DNA from: Blastocatellia bacterium AA13
Lineage (GTDB): Bacteria > Acidobacteriota > Blastocatellia > UBA7656
Length of the DNA: 64,000 nt
NCBI GenBank assembly: GCA_003222245.1
Contig: QHVH01000029.1
Span: 1-64,000 of the forward strand
Direction of reading: 5' to 3'
Under the pieces are notes generated by a model, which made no database searches, had not been told where the DNA came from, and was given only the letters and a program-made list of their open reading frames with translations. A program made the translations under genes and the position numbers. Position 1 is the stretch's first letter, and each line of letters starts with the position of its first letter. This document shows, piece by piece, positions 9,411 to 17,290 of this stretch.

Positions 9411-10042
9411 GCGAGCCAGTGAAACTCTATGGATCTGCCTGCGGGGGTTTAACATTGCAGCAGTCTCTCGAAGCTGCACAGCCTATGTTTGAAGGCAAGG
9501 AGACGATTGCTCTGCTCTATTCTCCGCGAAGCTGCATCTTCGCTCGCCTGGGTGGAGAACAACTCCATGATAGCCAAGGCGTACAGATCAATCTGGCGGA
9601 AATTTTTGAAGCCCGAATTTTCAACCGAGATGCGGAACTGCGATGGTTGAACCATGTCGCTGGAAGAGGACGTGCCGTCCTGCTTACACAGGCGGAACCG
9701 CCTTCAGTATGTCGGGAGAATTTGCCAGAAAATGTTTCGTTCATCGCGCTGAAGACGTTGGATCAAACCTACCTAGTCTGGGGCGAAGGCACGAGGATCA
9801 ACTCGGAAAATGGTTGGAGTCGCCTGACCACCGCACGAATCGGTCGCCTGGAAGTTCCGCTTTCTGGAATCGCGGCAAACGAGCGGGTTCACATGCGTGT
9901 GCTTGAATATCTAGCCGAGGTTGATGCTCAAGGCAAGATCGTTGATGCCGGATCGGAACCGGCAACAGCAGAAGAAAAGTTACTGAGACATGGCAACGTC
10001 GCAGTCGTAGAAGAACGACTCCTCTACCTGGAGGTGGCCTAA
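9407..10042 (+). CDS. csx19: Csx19, type III-D complex subunit
   Basis: This small protein (211 aa from the ATG at 9407) lies between Cas7-2x and the Cas7-insertion gene, the position csx19 takes in III-D loci. Recognisable family stretches include ALLYSPRSCIFARL, RIFNRDAELRWLN and YLVWGEGTR. Csx19 is a non-catalytic subunit of the III-D effector; its role is poorly known. The ATGA overlap with the preceding stop and GGAGGA at 9391-9396 favour this start over the in-frame ATG at 9386. Confidence 0.85.
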   Translation: MSEPVKLYGSACGGLTLQQSLEAAQPMFEGKETIALLYSPRSCIFARLGGEQLHDSQGVQINLAEIFEARIFNRDAELRWLNHVAGRGRAVLLTQAEPPSVCRENLPENVSFIALKTLDQTYLVWGEGTRINSENGWSRLTTARIGRLEVPLSGIAANERVHMRVLEYLAEVDAQGKIVDAGSEPATAEEKLLRHGNVAVVEERLLYLEVA

Positions 10043-10043
10043 A

Positions 10044-12638
10044 ATGAAAGGTAAGTTGAAACTGGCGGGAAACAAAAAGACTTGGCTACTTGTGCGCGAA
10101 GACGGCAAGGAGCTGCAAGTTCCCACTCGTGTGCTGACACGCGTCCTCTTTCCTCTCGATTCGAAAAAGCACGACGGCCTCGAAGTCGAGTACGAGCTTG
10201 ATAAGGGACTGCCGTCGAAGATTTATGAAGTCGGTATGGAGTGGCAACCGCAATCCGCACCTGGATATCGAGGACTGCATTCCCAGACTGACGGGGCGCC
10301 GCGCGGTGGAGGCGGAAGACCGCCATTCTCCGACAGAGGCGAATCGCGTTCTCACGGTCGGTCGGAACCTCAGACTAGCCGCCCATCCTTACCGGGCGAT
10401 TTTCACAACCCCTATAACTTTGTGCCTGCGCTGCCGCGCGATGACGAAAGGGTGAAGGACAGCGGACTAGGGGACAGCCAACCTGTTGGGCATGATCGCT
10501 ACCACGCGGAACTCTGCAGTGGTCGTTTGAGAGTGAAAATGACGGTCGCTACGCCGTTGCTCTTGCCCGACGCATCACGCGTGAAAGTCACGGGCGAAGG
10601 TAAGAGCGAGCATAAGACGTATCCGGTGCAAGTTGATGCAGAAGGCAATCCTTACATCGCCGTTACGGCAGTCAAAGGAATGCTGCGGTCAGCCTATGAG
10701 GGTATCACCAACTCTCGTTTGTCTGTCTTCCGGAATCATGATCAGCGGCTGGCCTTTCGCATGGAATCAACGGACGGGGTAATGATGGTCCCGGCTCGAA
10801 TAGAGGTCAGCGCCGACGGGAAGGACGAGATTACGTTGTACACTGGCACGACATCCATTACTGACACTGGCGCCCCATCTCGGGGCGATGCCGTTTGCGC
10901 GGCATGGTTGCGTTACTATCCAAGTCCCTTGACCTTTTTTGGAACCACCTCAAAGCCCGAACATAAAGACCACGTCTCGGTATGGCTCGAAAGGTTTCAG
11001 CACCATCGTTGGGATAAGGGAAAACGACAGCATGTCCCCGACTTTCAGTACTGGAAAGCTAGAAAGATCGTTCGATATGGCGATCCTCTTGGCACTCAGC
11101 CAAACCAGACCTTGACTGGGAGCAAGCAAGACGGGTGTTCTTTCCATCAACCTCTGGGGCTGCCCTTGCAGGAGGCAGACGGCTATGTCTGCATTACAAA
11201 CCGGAATTTTGATCGTAAACATGACGAGCGGATCTTTTTTAATGCCAATAAGCCAACTCAAATTGATCTTGATGAGCGGTTGAAAATAGAGTGGGATCGG
11301 CTAATTGAAGAGTATCGCGAAATTCATAGGGAGGAGATAGAACAAGGCGCGCCATCGCCGTCGGCGCTCAAGAATTCGGTTTGGTCCAGGCATATCATAA
11401 ATCGGATCGAAGAGGAGAGCCTGCTGAAAGGTGGAACTCTCTGTTATGCGAGGGTCAAGAGGCTGAGGGAGGGATGGCAAGTTAACGAGCTTTATCCTGT
11501 AATGATTTCTCGCCGATTACACCATCATTCGCCAGCTCGAATCTTACCGGCATCTTTGGGGCTGGCTACAAGCTTATCGGAACTCTCGCCTGCGGACCGT
11601 GTGTTTGGGTGGGTCGCGCAGGAAGGCAAAGGCGCATATCGGGGACAACTACGCATTAGTGTTATCGATCGTGCGCCTCAACAGAACGGGCAGGACTACG
11701 ACGCTATCGAGAGGTTCGCCGAACCAGGCGTTCCCCTAGCGATTCTGGGACAGCCCAAGCCGCAACAAGGGCGCTTCTATGTTGCTGCCGATAAAGCGGG
11801 CGGTGCACAGGCGCGGGGATTGAATACCGAGAAAGCCGGCTACGACGAGTTACATAAAGGATTGCGCGGTCGTAAGGTCTATCCACATCACAATAACTTG
11901 CCCGATGGTTACTGGGACAATGCGGTCGAAGATCGAACACAACAGAGTCTTGCCGGATATTATCGGGAATATAGGCGTCCTTCTAAGGATGGCCAGGACT
12001 GTGACAATCAGAATCGGTCTGTGCTTGGATGGATTAAGCCTGACACTATATTTGAGTTTGACATTCATTTCACAAATCTCTCAGCGATTGAGATCGGAGC
12101 GTTAGTCTGGCTACTTCAATTACCGAATCGGGCATTTCATCGCTTCGGCGGCGGTAAGCCACTCGGCTTCGGCAGCGTTCGTCTTGATCTGATATCGGAG
12201 AAATCTGAAATTTGCACCGGCGCAGAGTTTATAAAGCGCTATAAGGCGCTCAGTGAAGATGAACCGAATAACTGCGATGCCGCGGAATTGATCACTGCGT
12301 TCAAGAAGACTGTCTGGTCGGCCTACGGGAATGACTTCAGGGAAAAAGAGGACAATGAATCGTCGAGCGATTATCAACGAGTTGTGGATCAAGGCTTCAA
12401 CGAGGTCGGATTTATAGCGGCTTTCCTCAGAGCGGCCAGGGGCTTCGATGACAAGCTCCCGATTCACTATCCCCGCGTGACCAAGAAACCAAATCCCGAC
12501 GGGGAGTCTTTCAAGTGGTTTGTTCAAAATGCGAGCTCGACCAAGGACGGCGTTCGTCACGGATACCCACTTGCAGATCTAGCACATGATCAGGGCTTGC
12601 CGATTCTAGAGGAGAGGAACCGAGGCGCGAAGGGCTGA
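10044..12638 (+). CDS. Cas7 with large insertion, type III-Dv backbone
   Basis: This 864-aa RAMP protein belongs to the large Csm3-like family seen in III-D loci. Residues 1-65 look like a small beta-barrel (KGKLKLAGNKKTWLLVRED). A Gly/Arg/Ser/Pro-rich linker runs from about 75 to 125. The Cas7 core starts near residue 150 (MTVATPLLLPD; YIAVTAVKGMLRSAYEG). A long insertion covers about 260-640. The core ends with the G-rich loop FHRFGGGKPLGFGSVRLDL near residue 700, followed by a C-terminal tail. It starts 1 nt after csx19 with GGAGG upstream, so cas10 to this gene forms one tightly packed operon. Confidence 0.9.
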   Translation: MKGKLKLAGNKKTWLLVREDGKELQVPTRVLTRVLFPLDSKKHDGLEVEYELDKGLPSKIYEVGMEWQPQSAPGYRGLHSQTDGAPRGGGGRPPFSDRGESRSHGRSEPQTSRPSLPGDFHNPYNFVPALPRDDERVKDSGLGDSQPVGHDRYHAELCSGRLRVKMTVATPLLLPDASRVKVTGEGKSEHKTYPVQVDAEGNPYIAVTAVKGMLRSAYEGITNSRLSVFRNHDQRLAFRMESTDGVMMVPARIEVSADGKDEITLYTGTTSITDTGAPSRGDAVCAAWLRYYPSPLTFFGTTSKPEHKDHVSVWLERFQHHRWDKGKRQHVPDFQYWKARKIVRYGDPLGTQPNQTLTGSKQDGCSFHQPLGLPLQEADGYVCITNRNFDRKHDERIFFNANKPTQIDLDERLKIEWDRLIEEYREIHREEIEQGAPSPSALKNSVWSRHIINRIEEESLLKGGTLCYARVKRLREGWQVNELYPVMISRRLHHHSPARILPASLGLATSLSELSPADRVFGWVAQEGKGAYRGQLRISVIDRAPQQNGQDYDAIERFAEPGVPLAILGQPKPQQGRFYVAADKAGGAQARGLNTEKAGYDELHKGLRGRKVYPHHNNLPDGYWDNAVEDRTQQSLAGYYREYRRPSKDGQDCDNQNRSVLGWIKPDTIFEFDIHFTNLSAIEIGALVWLLQLPNRAFHRFGGGKPLGFGSVRLDLISEKSEICTGAEFIKRYKALSEDEPNNCDAAELITAFKKTVWSAYGNDFREKEDNESSSDYQRVVDQGFNEVGFIAAFLRAARGFDDKLPIHYPRVTKKPNPDGESFKWFVQNASSTKDGVRHGYPLADLAHDQGLPILEERNRGAKG

Positions 12639-12747
12639 CCAATTCAAAGCCCGGGGAGCATCATCTAAGCAATCGCTTGGAGGTTCGAACTGACAAAGAA
12701 TAGCGAAGCTATTACTAGGCGTTTGCCAGTTGGACAAGTTTCGATCT

Positions 12748-13635
12748 ATGACTGACAAGCTCAAAACAATGATTTGCCTCGTCGGTGAACAACCTATTCC
12801 AAATCTCTTGCCAATTCGATACTGGAAGCCAGATCAAGTATTACTCGCCGCTACTGCTAGGACGCAGACCGTCAGTGAGAAACTCGCATTGGTCATCCGG
12901 GGGCAATGTGACGTATGCCGGTGTAATGTTGATCCATACGACATAGCTACGGCTCAGCGAGATCTAGAAGACAAGATGGATAAAATGGGTCTAGAGAACT
13001 CAAGCATCTGCTTCAATATCACGGGCGGCACAAAACCAATGTCGATTGCTGCATTTTCGAGTGCGAAGAAGCGTGAAGCACCGATTATGTATCTAGAAAG
13101 TGAACGAGGCAAGAGCTGTCTCTATAGATATGCTTGCCTGCAGGGAGATTTCGCACTTATGGAAAGAACAGAAGTTTCAGCCTTGCTCACGATTGAGGAT
13201 TATTTAACAGCACATCTTGGTACCCAGTGGGGAGACGCCAAGGGCGGCAATAAACTCGAAGAAATTGTAAGGGCGGTCTTGGAGCCATCCGTAAGTGAAG
13301 TGAAGTCGAACATCAAAATTGGGCCTAACGTCGAAATCGATTTGATCGTTCGGTGCGGTAATCAAGTTGGAGCCGTGGAAATCACCGAGGGTAAGTCGCT
13401 GAAGGCCAAGATCGACCAGCTCAGCTCTGCATGTGGCCGCGAGTTACTTGGAACTTTCACGAAACGCTTTCTGGTCGTGACGAGAGCGCTTGACCCCAAT
13501 AACGAGCAGCTCGCCAAGGAGCGGCAAGTCACGGTTATTCAAGTGGAAACCATCGCTGAAACTCTTTCTGAAGCCAGTCGGAGACTTCTTATCGAGAGCG
13601 TCGGGGCGCGGCTCGGCGTAGAGAAAATTAACTGA
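12748..13635 (+). CDS. Card1/Can2-like CARF nuclease
   Basis: The N-terminal half is a CARF domain of the DUF1887 type (MICLVGEQPIPNLLP; nucleotide-binding ITGGTKPMSIAAF). The C-terminal half resembles a PD-(D/E)xK nuclease: conserved Glu in KLEEIV, EIDLIV with D198, and VEITEGK with E211. Card1/Can2 enzymes bind cyclic tetra-adenylate and then cut single-stranded DNA, RNA or nicked plasmid. Position 213, where the ExK lysine is expected, is threonine; the nearest lysine is K216. I start at the ATG 12748; a TTG at 12730 is also in frame. It lies about 110 bp after the effector operon. Confidence 0.85.
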   Translation: MTDKLKTMICLVGEQPIPNLLPIRYWKPDQVLLAATARTQTVSEKLALVIRGQCDVCRCNVDPYDIATAQRDLEDKMDKMGLENSSICFNITGGTKPMSIAAFSSAKKREAPIMYLESERGKSCLYRYACLQGDFALMERTEVSALLTIEDYLTAHLGTQWGDAKGGNKLEEIVRAVLEPSVSEVKSNIKIGPNVEIDLIVRCGNQVGAVEITEGKSLKAKIDQLSSACGRELLGTFTKRFLVVTRALDPNNEQLAKERQVTVIQVETIAETLSEASRRLLIESVGARLGVEKIN

Positions 13636-13666
13636 GTACGAGCACTGGCGTTTCCAGCGCAGGACA

Positions 13667-13978
13667 ATGCACTTATCAACCGCAGAGCTGAATCTGGCGT
13701 TAACAAACTCCGACCTCTACGCCGGATGTGCTATCGAAGAGGTTGCCGGGAAGCTTACGTTGACAACCCCCATCAACGAAGCAACGAACCTAGTCGGACG
13801 AAACGCAAAGCGTCTTATTGACGCATTGGCAGATCAAGGTGTCGAAGAATTGACTCTAACCGGAGGAATGGCAATTTGGGCTTATCTCGTCGTATTTCAC
13901 CATGCAGTTCATCGTTTTCGACGCATCTACTACGAGGACGGAAAACCCGGCGGCAGAGTGCTCATAGCTGCTCATTAA
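13667..13978 (+). CDS. csx3: Csx3-like ring nuclease
   Basis: This 103-aa protein matches the Csx3/Crn3 family. It has a beta-rich N-terminal half, then LTGGMAIWAYLVVFHHAVHRF (written here only as a landmark, residues 64-84), then YYEDGKPGGRVLIAAH. Csx3 tetramers degrade cyclic tetra-adenylate and so switch off CARF effectors. The histidine cluster (H78, H79, H82) and D91 are kept. The usual D-x-R is D-x-K here (K93). It sits between the CARF nuclease and the CHAT-SAVED gene, as expected for an off-switch. AGGA precedes the ATG. Activity is inferred from family resemblance only. Confidence 0.8.
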   Translation: MHLSTAELNLALTNSDLYAGCAIEEVAGKLTLTTPINEATNLVGRNAKRLIDALADQGVEELTLTGGMAIWAYLVVFHHAVHRFRRIYYEDGKPGGRVLIAAH

Positions 13979-13994
13979 CCGCACGTTGGCAATT

Positions 13995-15398
13995 ATGATC
14001 AAAATCCTTTTTGTAACCTCGGACCCCACTGATCTCAGTCGATTGCGGTTGCAGGCCGAGTATGGAGATGTCGAAGAGCGCCTCAAACTAGCCAAATACG
14101 GCGATAAATTCCAACTGAAACCGCTCCTCGCCGCGACTCCGACGAAATTGGTTCAGGAATTGACTGATTTCGATCCGCATATAGTTCACTTCTCAGGACA
14201 CGGATCAACAGAAGGGAGCTTTCTCGAGAATCAGGCAGGTGAAGCTGCCCTGATCTCCGGTCGCGACCTCGAAGGAATCTTCGCACATATGAGCGGCAAC
14301 ATAAGCTGTGTAGTGTTCAACTCGTGTTACAGCCGCGAGCAGGCGAACGCAATCCTTCCTTACGTGCACGATGTAATAAGCACGTTGAAGTCGGTGGGCG
14401 ACGATATGGCGCGTGGTTTCTCCGCCGGCTTTTATCAGGGTCTTGCGAATGGGCACGATGTAGCCGCCGCGTTCCAGTTCGGTTGTTCAACGTCAGGTGA
14501 TCCATCTTGCCGTCGTATCTATAGGCACGATGCGAACCCAGACGGCGTTCCCTTGGATCTGCGCTTCCCTGAACATCTCCCGGTGATGATAGGACTCTGT
14601 ACCGCTGATCAATTCAAGGAGTTAACTCAGGAAGCATCCATGGCAATGGCGACATACGATTTCAAGAAAGAAGATTGTGGCGGTGAAGATTACTCGTTCC
14701 ATTATGAACCTCAATGGCTTCCCAATGACGCTACTGAATGGAGACGCGCGGTCCTGGAGGGCTGCAACATAGTTGCGAGGCTCGGTAGCGCCATATCGGA
14801 ACCGAAAATCTACCACTTCTTTATTCGAGGTCCGAGTTGCTATGCGATGGGATTGGGTGCGGCTCTCGGAACTAAGGAAGAAATCATTATTCACCACTAT
14901 CAGAAAAGCACGAGTTCGCTTGCTTACAGTCCAGTCCTGAATCTTACGATCCCCGCGACTCGCGGACGCGGTCCTCAGATTGCCCGGTCTCGGGTCAACG
15001 GGGATTTCAGATATATCGCTACGAGAGGAACAGAGCAGCCGGCCAAAAAGATGTATGTGGCGTTGGATTTTGCTCACACGCCAACCAGTGGCGTGCAAGA
15101 TCTCGCACGTAAGGAGCGGGCCGGATTCGGGCAGATCATCTTCGATCAAAATGGAGACATACCGCTGAAGGCTGATTGGCTGCAAATAGCGCGTGAGATA
15201 AACACGGTTATCCTGACGCTTTTAGAGGAGGAGTGTCGCGAGTTGCATTTATTCCTTGCGGTTCCAGCGGCTCTTGCGTTCGCCATCGGAATGGGGCTCG
15301 ACACCAGGAATCACGTAGCCGTCCATCACTGGTTCACCGAGGATCGGAAATATCATGAGGTGTTTCGACTCAATGAGCTTGTCGGCGCCAGTAAATAG
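13995..15398 (+). CDS. CHAT-SAVED: caspase-like protease with cyclic-nucleotide sensor
   Basis: Residues 1 to about 180 form a CHAT peptidase: FDPHIVHFSGHGS gives catalytic H69 and CVVFNSCYS gives catalytic C111. About 200-467 form a SAVED domain, two CARF-like halves with the landmarks YHFFIRGPSCYAMGLGAALG and ELHLFLAVPAALAFAIGMGL. SAVED-CHAT proteins of type III systems (studied in Haliangium ochraceum) polymerise on a cyclic oligoadenylate and cut a downstream caspase-like protease. No second caspase is visible in this window, so the substrate is unknown. I prefer the ATG 13995; a TTG at 13986 is also in frame. It is the last gene of the CRISPR locus. Confidence 0.88.
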   Translation: MIKILFVTSDPTDLSRLRLQAEYGDVEERLKLAKYGDKFQLKPLLAATPTKLVQELTDFDPHIVHFSGHGSTEGSFLENQAGEAALISGRDLEGIFAHMSGNISCVVFNSCYSREQANAILPYVHDVISTLKSVGDDMARGFSAGFYQGLANGHDVAAAFQFGCSTSGDPSCRRIYRHDANPDGVPLDLRFPEHLPVMIGLCTADQFKELTQEASMAMATYDFKKEDCGGEDYSFHYEPQWLPNDATEWRRAVLEGCNIVARLGSAISEPKIYHFFIRGPSCYAMGLGAALGTKEEIIIHHYQKSTSSLAYSPVLNLTIPATRGRGPQIARSRVNGDFRYIATRGTEQPAKKMYVALDFAHTPTSGVQDLARKERAGFGQIIFDQNGDIPLKADWLQIAREINTVILTLLEEECRELHLFLAVPAALAFAIGMGLDTRNHVAVHHWFTEDRKYHEVFRLNELVGASK

Positions 15399-15969
15399 TC
15401 ACTCCCGCGAGCGAAAGGCATAGATGCGTTCCCTCTAAATGGGATTTCTGACAAACGGCATTTATGGATTGAGATCTCCGCACTCGCGCACCGAGGAAAT
15501 GAAGGCTGCGTCATAGGCCGCAGCATCGAATCCCGCGTTAGAACGGCACTCAAAGTCTGGGGAAGGTGAGAAAAAACTTATATGTCCTATTGGCCGCAGC
15601 GCAGCCTCTCGATAGCAATGAGCGCACTCGAAATCCGGATCGCTAGAAGCTGCTCTGAAAACGTTTTCAGCCCCGGTGGAGAGCGCAGCTCGTGAATAAC
15701 TGTGAAAAAAAGCCAGACTCCTGTTTGTTTTTTCGGCCGCGTAGCGGCCTTATGATTTTAGCCGTGTACTTCAGTGCACGGTGCTGAGGTGAACGAAATG
15801 CTCTTGTCGCGTCAGCGACAATTGAATTTGAGCCAAGAGAACGTGGTCAATCGTCGCTGACCCGACGAGGATCGATTGCTAACCCGCATGCAGGCATTGA
15901 AATGCCTGCCTAAATTCAAACGCCGCTATGCGGCGAATAGCCGAACTACAGACTCGATGCCTCCGGGGT
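15399..15969. other. Intergenic region with a cluster of perfect hairpins
   Basis: No coding region is supported in these 571 bp. Palindromes are dense: CTGAAAACGTTTTCAG (15655-15670), GGCCGC-GTA-GCGGCC (15735-15749), a CCGTG/CACGG stem (about 15762-15781), TGTCGC-GTCA-GCGACA (15805-15820), a GCAGGCATT/ATGCCTGC stem (15890-15909) and CGCCGC-TAT-GCGGCG (15921-15935). The last four have 3-5-nt loops or nearly so, and follow each other as beads on a string. They could be transcription ends for the CRISPR locus, protein-binding sites or a structured RNA. Confidence 0.6.
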
Positions 15970-16503
15970 TCACTCCGATGAATCCGTCGAGTTCATTCCA
16001 ATCTCAAGCCCTTTCGCGCACGAGTAAAGCCTCACCGAATCTTGTTCGGCCGCGCTCTCGAAGCCGCGGTCAATACTGGGGCGGACGCCGGAATCAACTT
16101 CGGAACCGGGGCCGGAATCAACGCCGGAATCAACGTCGGAATTTGGGCTGGAATCAACTTCGGAATTTGGGCCTGAGCCAATGGCGGGGTCAACTGTGTC
16201 GTGCCTGTACAGATCGATGACCGTCTCGTCCTTGCCCGATGCCACCAGGCTCACAAGTTTATGGCCAATCAGATCGTGAAGAGTTATGACTGTCCGGTCG
16301 CCGTCCGCGAAAAGGAGCACCCGCCGATGATTGGCCCGGTCGACCAACAGTATCTCCTGGGCTACTACTCGGTCGGCGCGCACGACACCGGTGATTTCAA
16401 TAGTTTCACTTTTCCTAATCTTAGCCTGGCGCGCTTCAGTCGAATTCTCACCGGAAGTCCGGCGCTTCGATGCTTTCTTTCCCCGCTTCCTTACCGATCC
16501 CAT
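15970..16503 (-). CDS. Uncharacterised protein with repetitive acidic tail
   Basis: This 177-aa protein is not one I recognise. A basic N-terminus (RKRGKKASKRR) is followed by a beta-rich region at about 35-105 (IEITGVVRADRVVAQEILLVD; residues RRVLLFADGDRTVITLHD). The tail at about 108-145 is a degenerate repeat of S-G-P-N-S-E-V-D type. GGAGGAA stands 6 nt before the ATG, which strongly supports this start and that the gene is real. It is divergent from the ribbon-helix-helix gene at 16702. The acidic tail is encoded by an imperfect GGAATCAACTTCGGAA-like nucleotide repeat on the opposite strand. Confidence 0.6.
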   Translation of the reverse strand: MGSVRKRGKKASKRRTSGENSTEARQAKIRKSETIEITGVVRADRVVAQEILLVDRANHRRVLLFADGDRTVITLHDLIGHKLVSLVASGKDETVIDLYRHDTVDPAIGSGPNSEVDSSPNSDVDSGVDSGPGSEVDSGVRPSIDRGFESAAEQDSVRLYSCAKGLEIGMNSTDSSE

Positions 16504-16661
16504 GCGATGTTCCTCCCTTTTCTCGTCTTTCTATCCCCGCTGCGTCCGTTGTTCCACTCCGGCCGCCTGTTACGGACATCTAACGGTGAACCGTGTACGA
16601 TGTGTCACATATGGGCCGTGATGGTACCAACTTGTCCATTTCAAGTCAATCCATTTTTCGG

Positions 16662-16691
16662 TTGACATGTGATTGTCCGCTGGTATCAAAT
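16662..16691 (+). promoter_or_regulatory. Candidate sigma-70 promoter for the RHH gene
   Basis: A perfect TTGACA lies at 16662-16667. A TATCAA or TCAAAT -10-like hexamer follows after 16-18 nt (16684-16691). The predicted transcript would begin just before the ATG at 16702, giving a very short or leaderless 5' end. The sequence around it (TGTGTCACAT, ACATGTGA) is rich in short dyads that could serve as an operator for the small regulator. Confidence 0.45.
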
Positions 16692-16701
16692 AGCACGCCG
16701 T

Positions 16702-16929
16702 ATGAAAGGCAACATGCAATTCAAGCTGAGGCTGAACGAGGAATTCGTCGCTCGGATAGAGGAGCTTGCCCTGAAGTACAATCGCCGGAGCGCTAACGAG
16801 ATTGCGGCTGAGATCGTGATGGAGTTTCTGGATATATGGGAGCAGGCCGAAGCCGCCAAGCGAGGCATCCTCGATCAACATAAGAAGCTCGTCAAGCAAA
16901 GCTCCGCTAGGATCGCCAGGAAGTCATAG
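16702..16929 (+). CDS. Arc-like ribbon-helix-helix DNA-binding protein
   Basis: This 75-aa protein has the layout of Arc/MetJ-type regulators. A short beta-strand (MQFKLRLNE) is followed by helix A (EFVARIEELALKYN) and helix B (SANEIAAEIVMEFLDIWEQ), with a basic tail. RHH dimers bind palindromic operators, often their own promoter. I prefer the ATG at 16702 (or 16714) to the upstream GTG at 16669, because the latter overlaps the candidate promoter. It is transcribed divergently from the unknown gene at 16503, with about 200 bp between them, so it may control both. No toxin gene follows. Confidence 0.7.
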   Translation: MKGNMQFKLRLNEEFVARIEELALKYNRRSANEIAAEIVMEFLDIWEQAEAAKRGILDQHKKLVKQSSARIARKS

Positions 16930-17033
16930 AACCGGCGGTCGGGCTCGGCGAGAGCGTCCGCGCGGATGCGCCGGGCGAGTTACGAGTTACAGGAGGTCTT
17001 CGTTATCTTGTCCCGTTCAGAGACTCGGCAACG

Positions 17034-17258
17034 CTATGGAAGATTGCCGAGAACCCCGGACAGTAGAAGCTGAAGAACCTCCGGAAACGTGAGCCGTCCT
17101 CCGCGCTCCGCTTTGTGCGATGCGGGCGTTGAGGTATTAGGAGCAAGTCGCACGGTGGGTGCGGGCGGGGGCTCCGGAGACGGAACACTCTGGCCAGCGA
17201 ATACGCTGCCAGCAAGTAGAAAAACGGCAAGAGTCACAGAAAGAGTTAGACGTTTCAT
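17034..17258 (-). CDS. Small secreted peptide precursor
   Basis: The 74-aa product begins with a clear signal peptide (MKRLTLSVTLAVFLLAGSVFA, cut after about residue 22). A proline-rich stretch follows (SPEPPPAPTVRLAPN), and the tail is hydrophobic (FPEVLQLLLSGVLGNLP). AAGGAGC lies about 10 nt before the ATG, so this is a real gene despite its size. It is divergent from the TPR gene, with only 32 bp between the start codons. The exported short peptide beside a TPR protein recalls Phr-Rap type pairs, but no homology is claimed. Function is unknown. Confidence 0.65.
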   Translation of the reverse strand: MKRLTLSVTLAVFLLAGSVFAGQSVPSPEPPPAPTVRLAPNTSTPASHKAERGGRLTFPEVLQLLLSGVLGNLP

Positions 17259-17290
17259 CGGTTTTTCTGCTCCTTACATTTGGATAGGTT

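Noticed and set aside
12730-12747. TTG start for the CARF nuclease giving six more residues
   Set aside because: The ATG at 12748 is more likely and the CARF strand begins just after it.
2183-15398. Search for cas1, cas2 or reverse transcriptase genes
   Set aside because: None of the translated frames in the locus or the rest of the window shows these families.
15876-16220. Open frame on the + strand with RNRGRNQRRN repeats
   Set aside because: It is the antisense of the acidic-tail repeat of the minus-strand gene, which has a good ribosome binding site.
16702-16929. Toxin-antitoxin pair with the RHH protein as antitoxin
   Set aside because: No toxin-like gene follows or overlaps it; the divergent neighbour has no known toxin fold.
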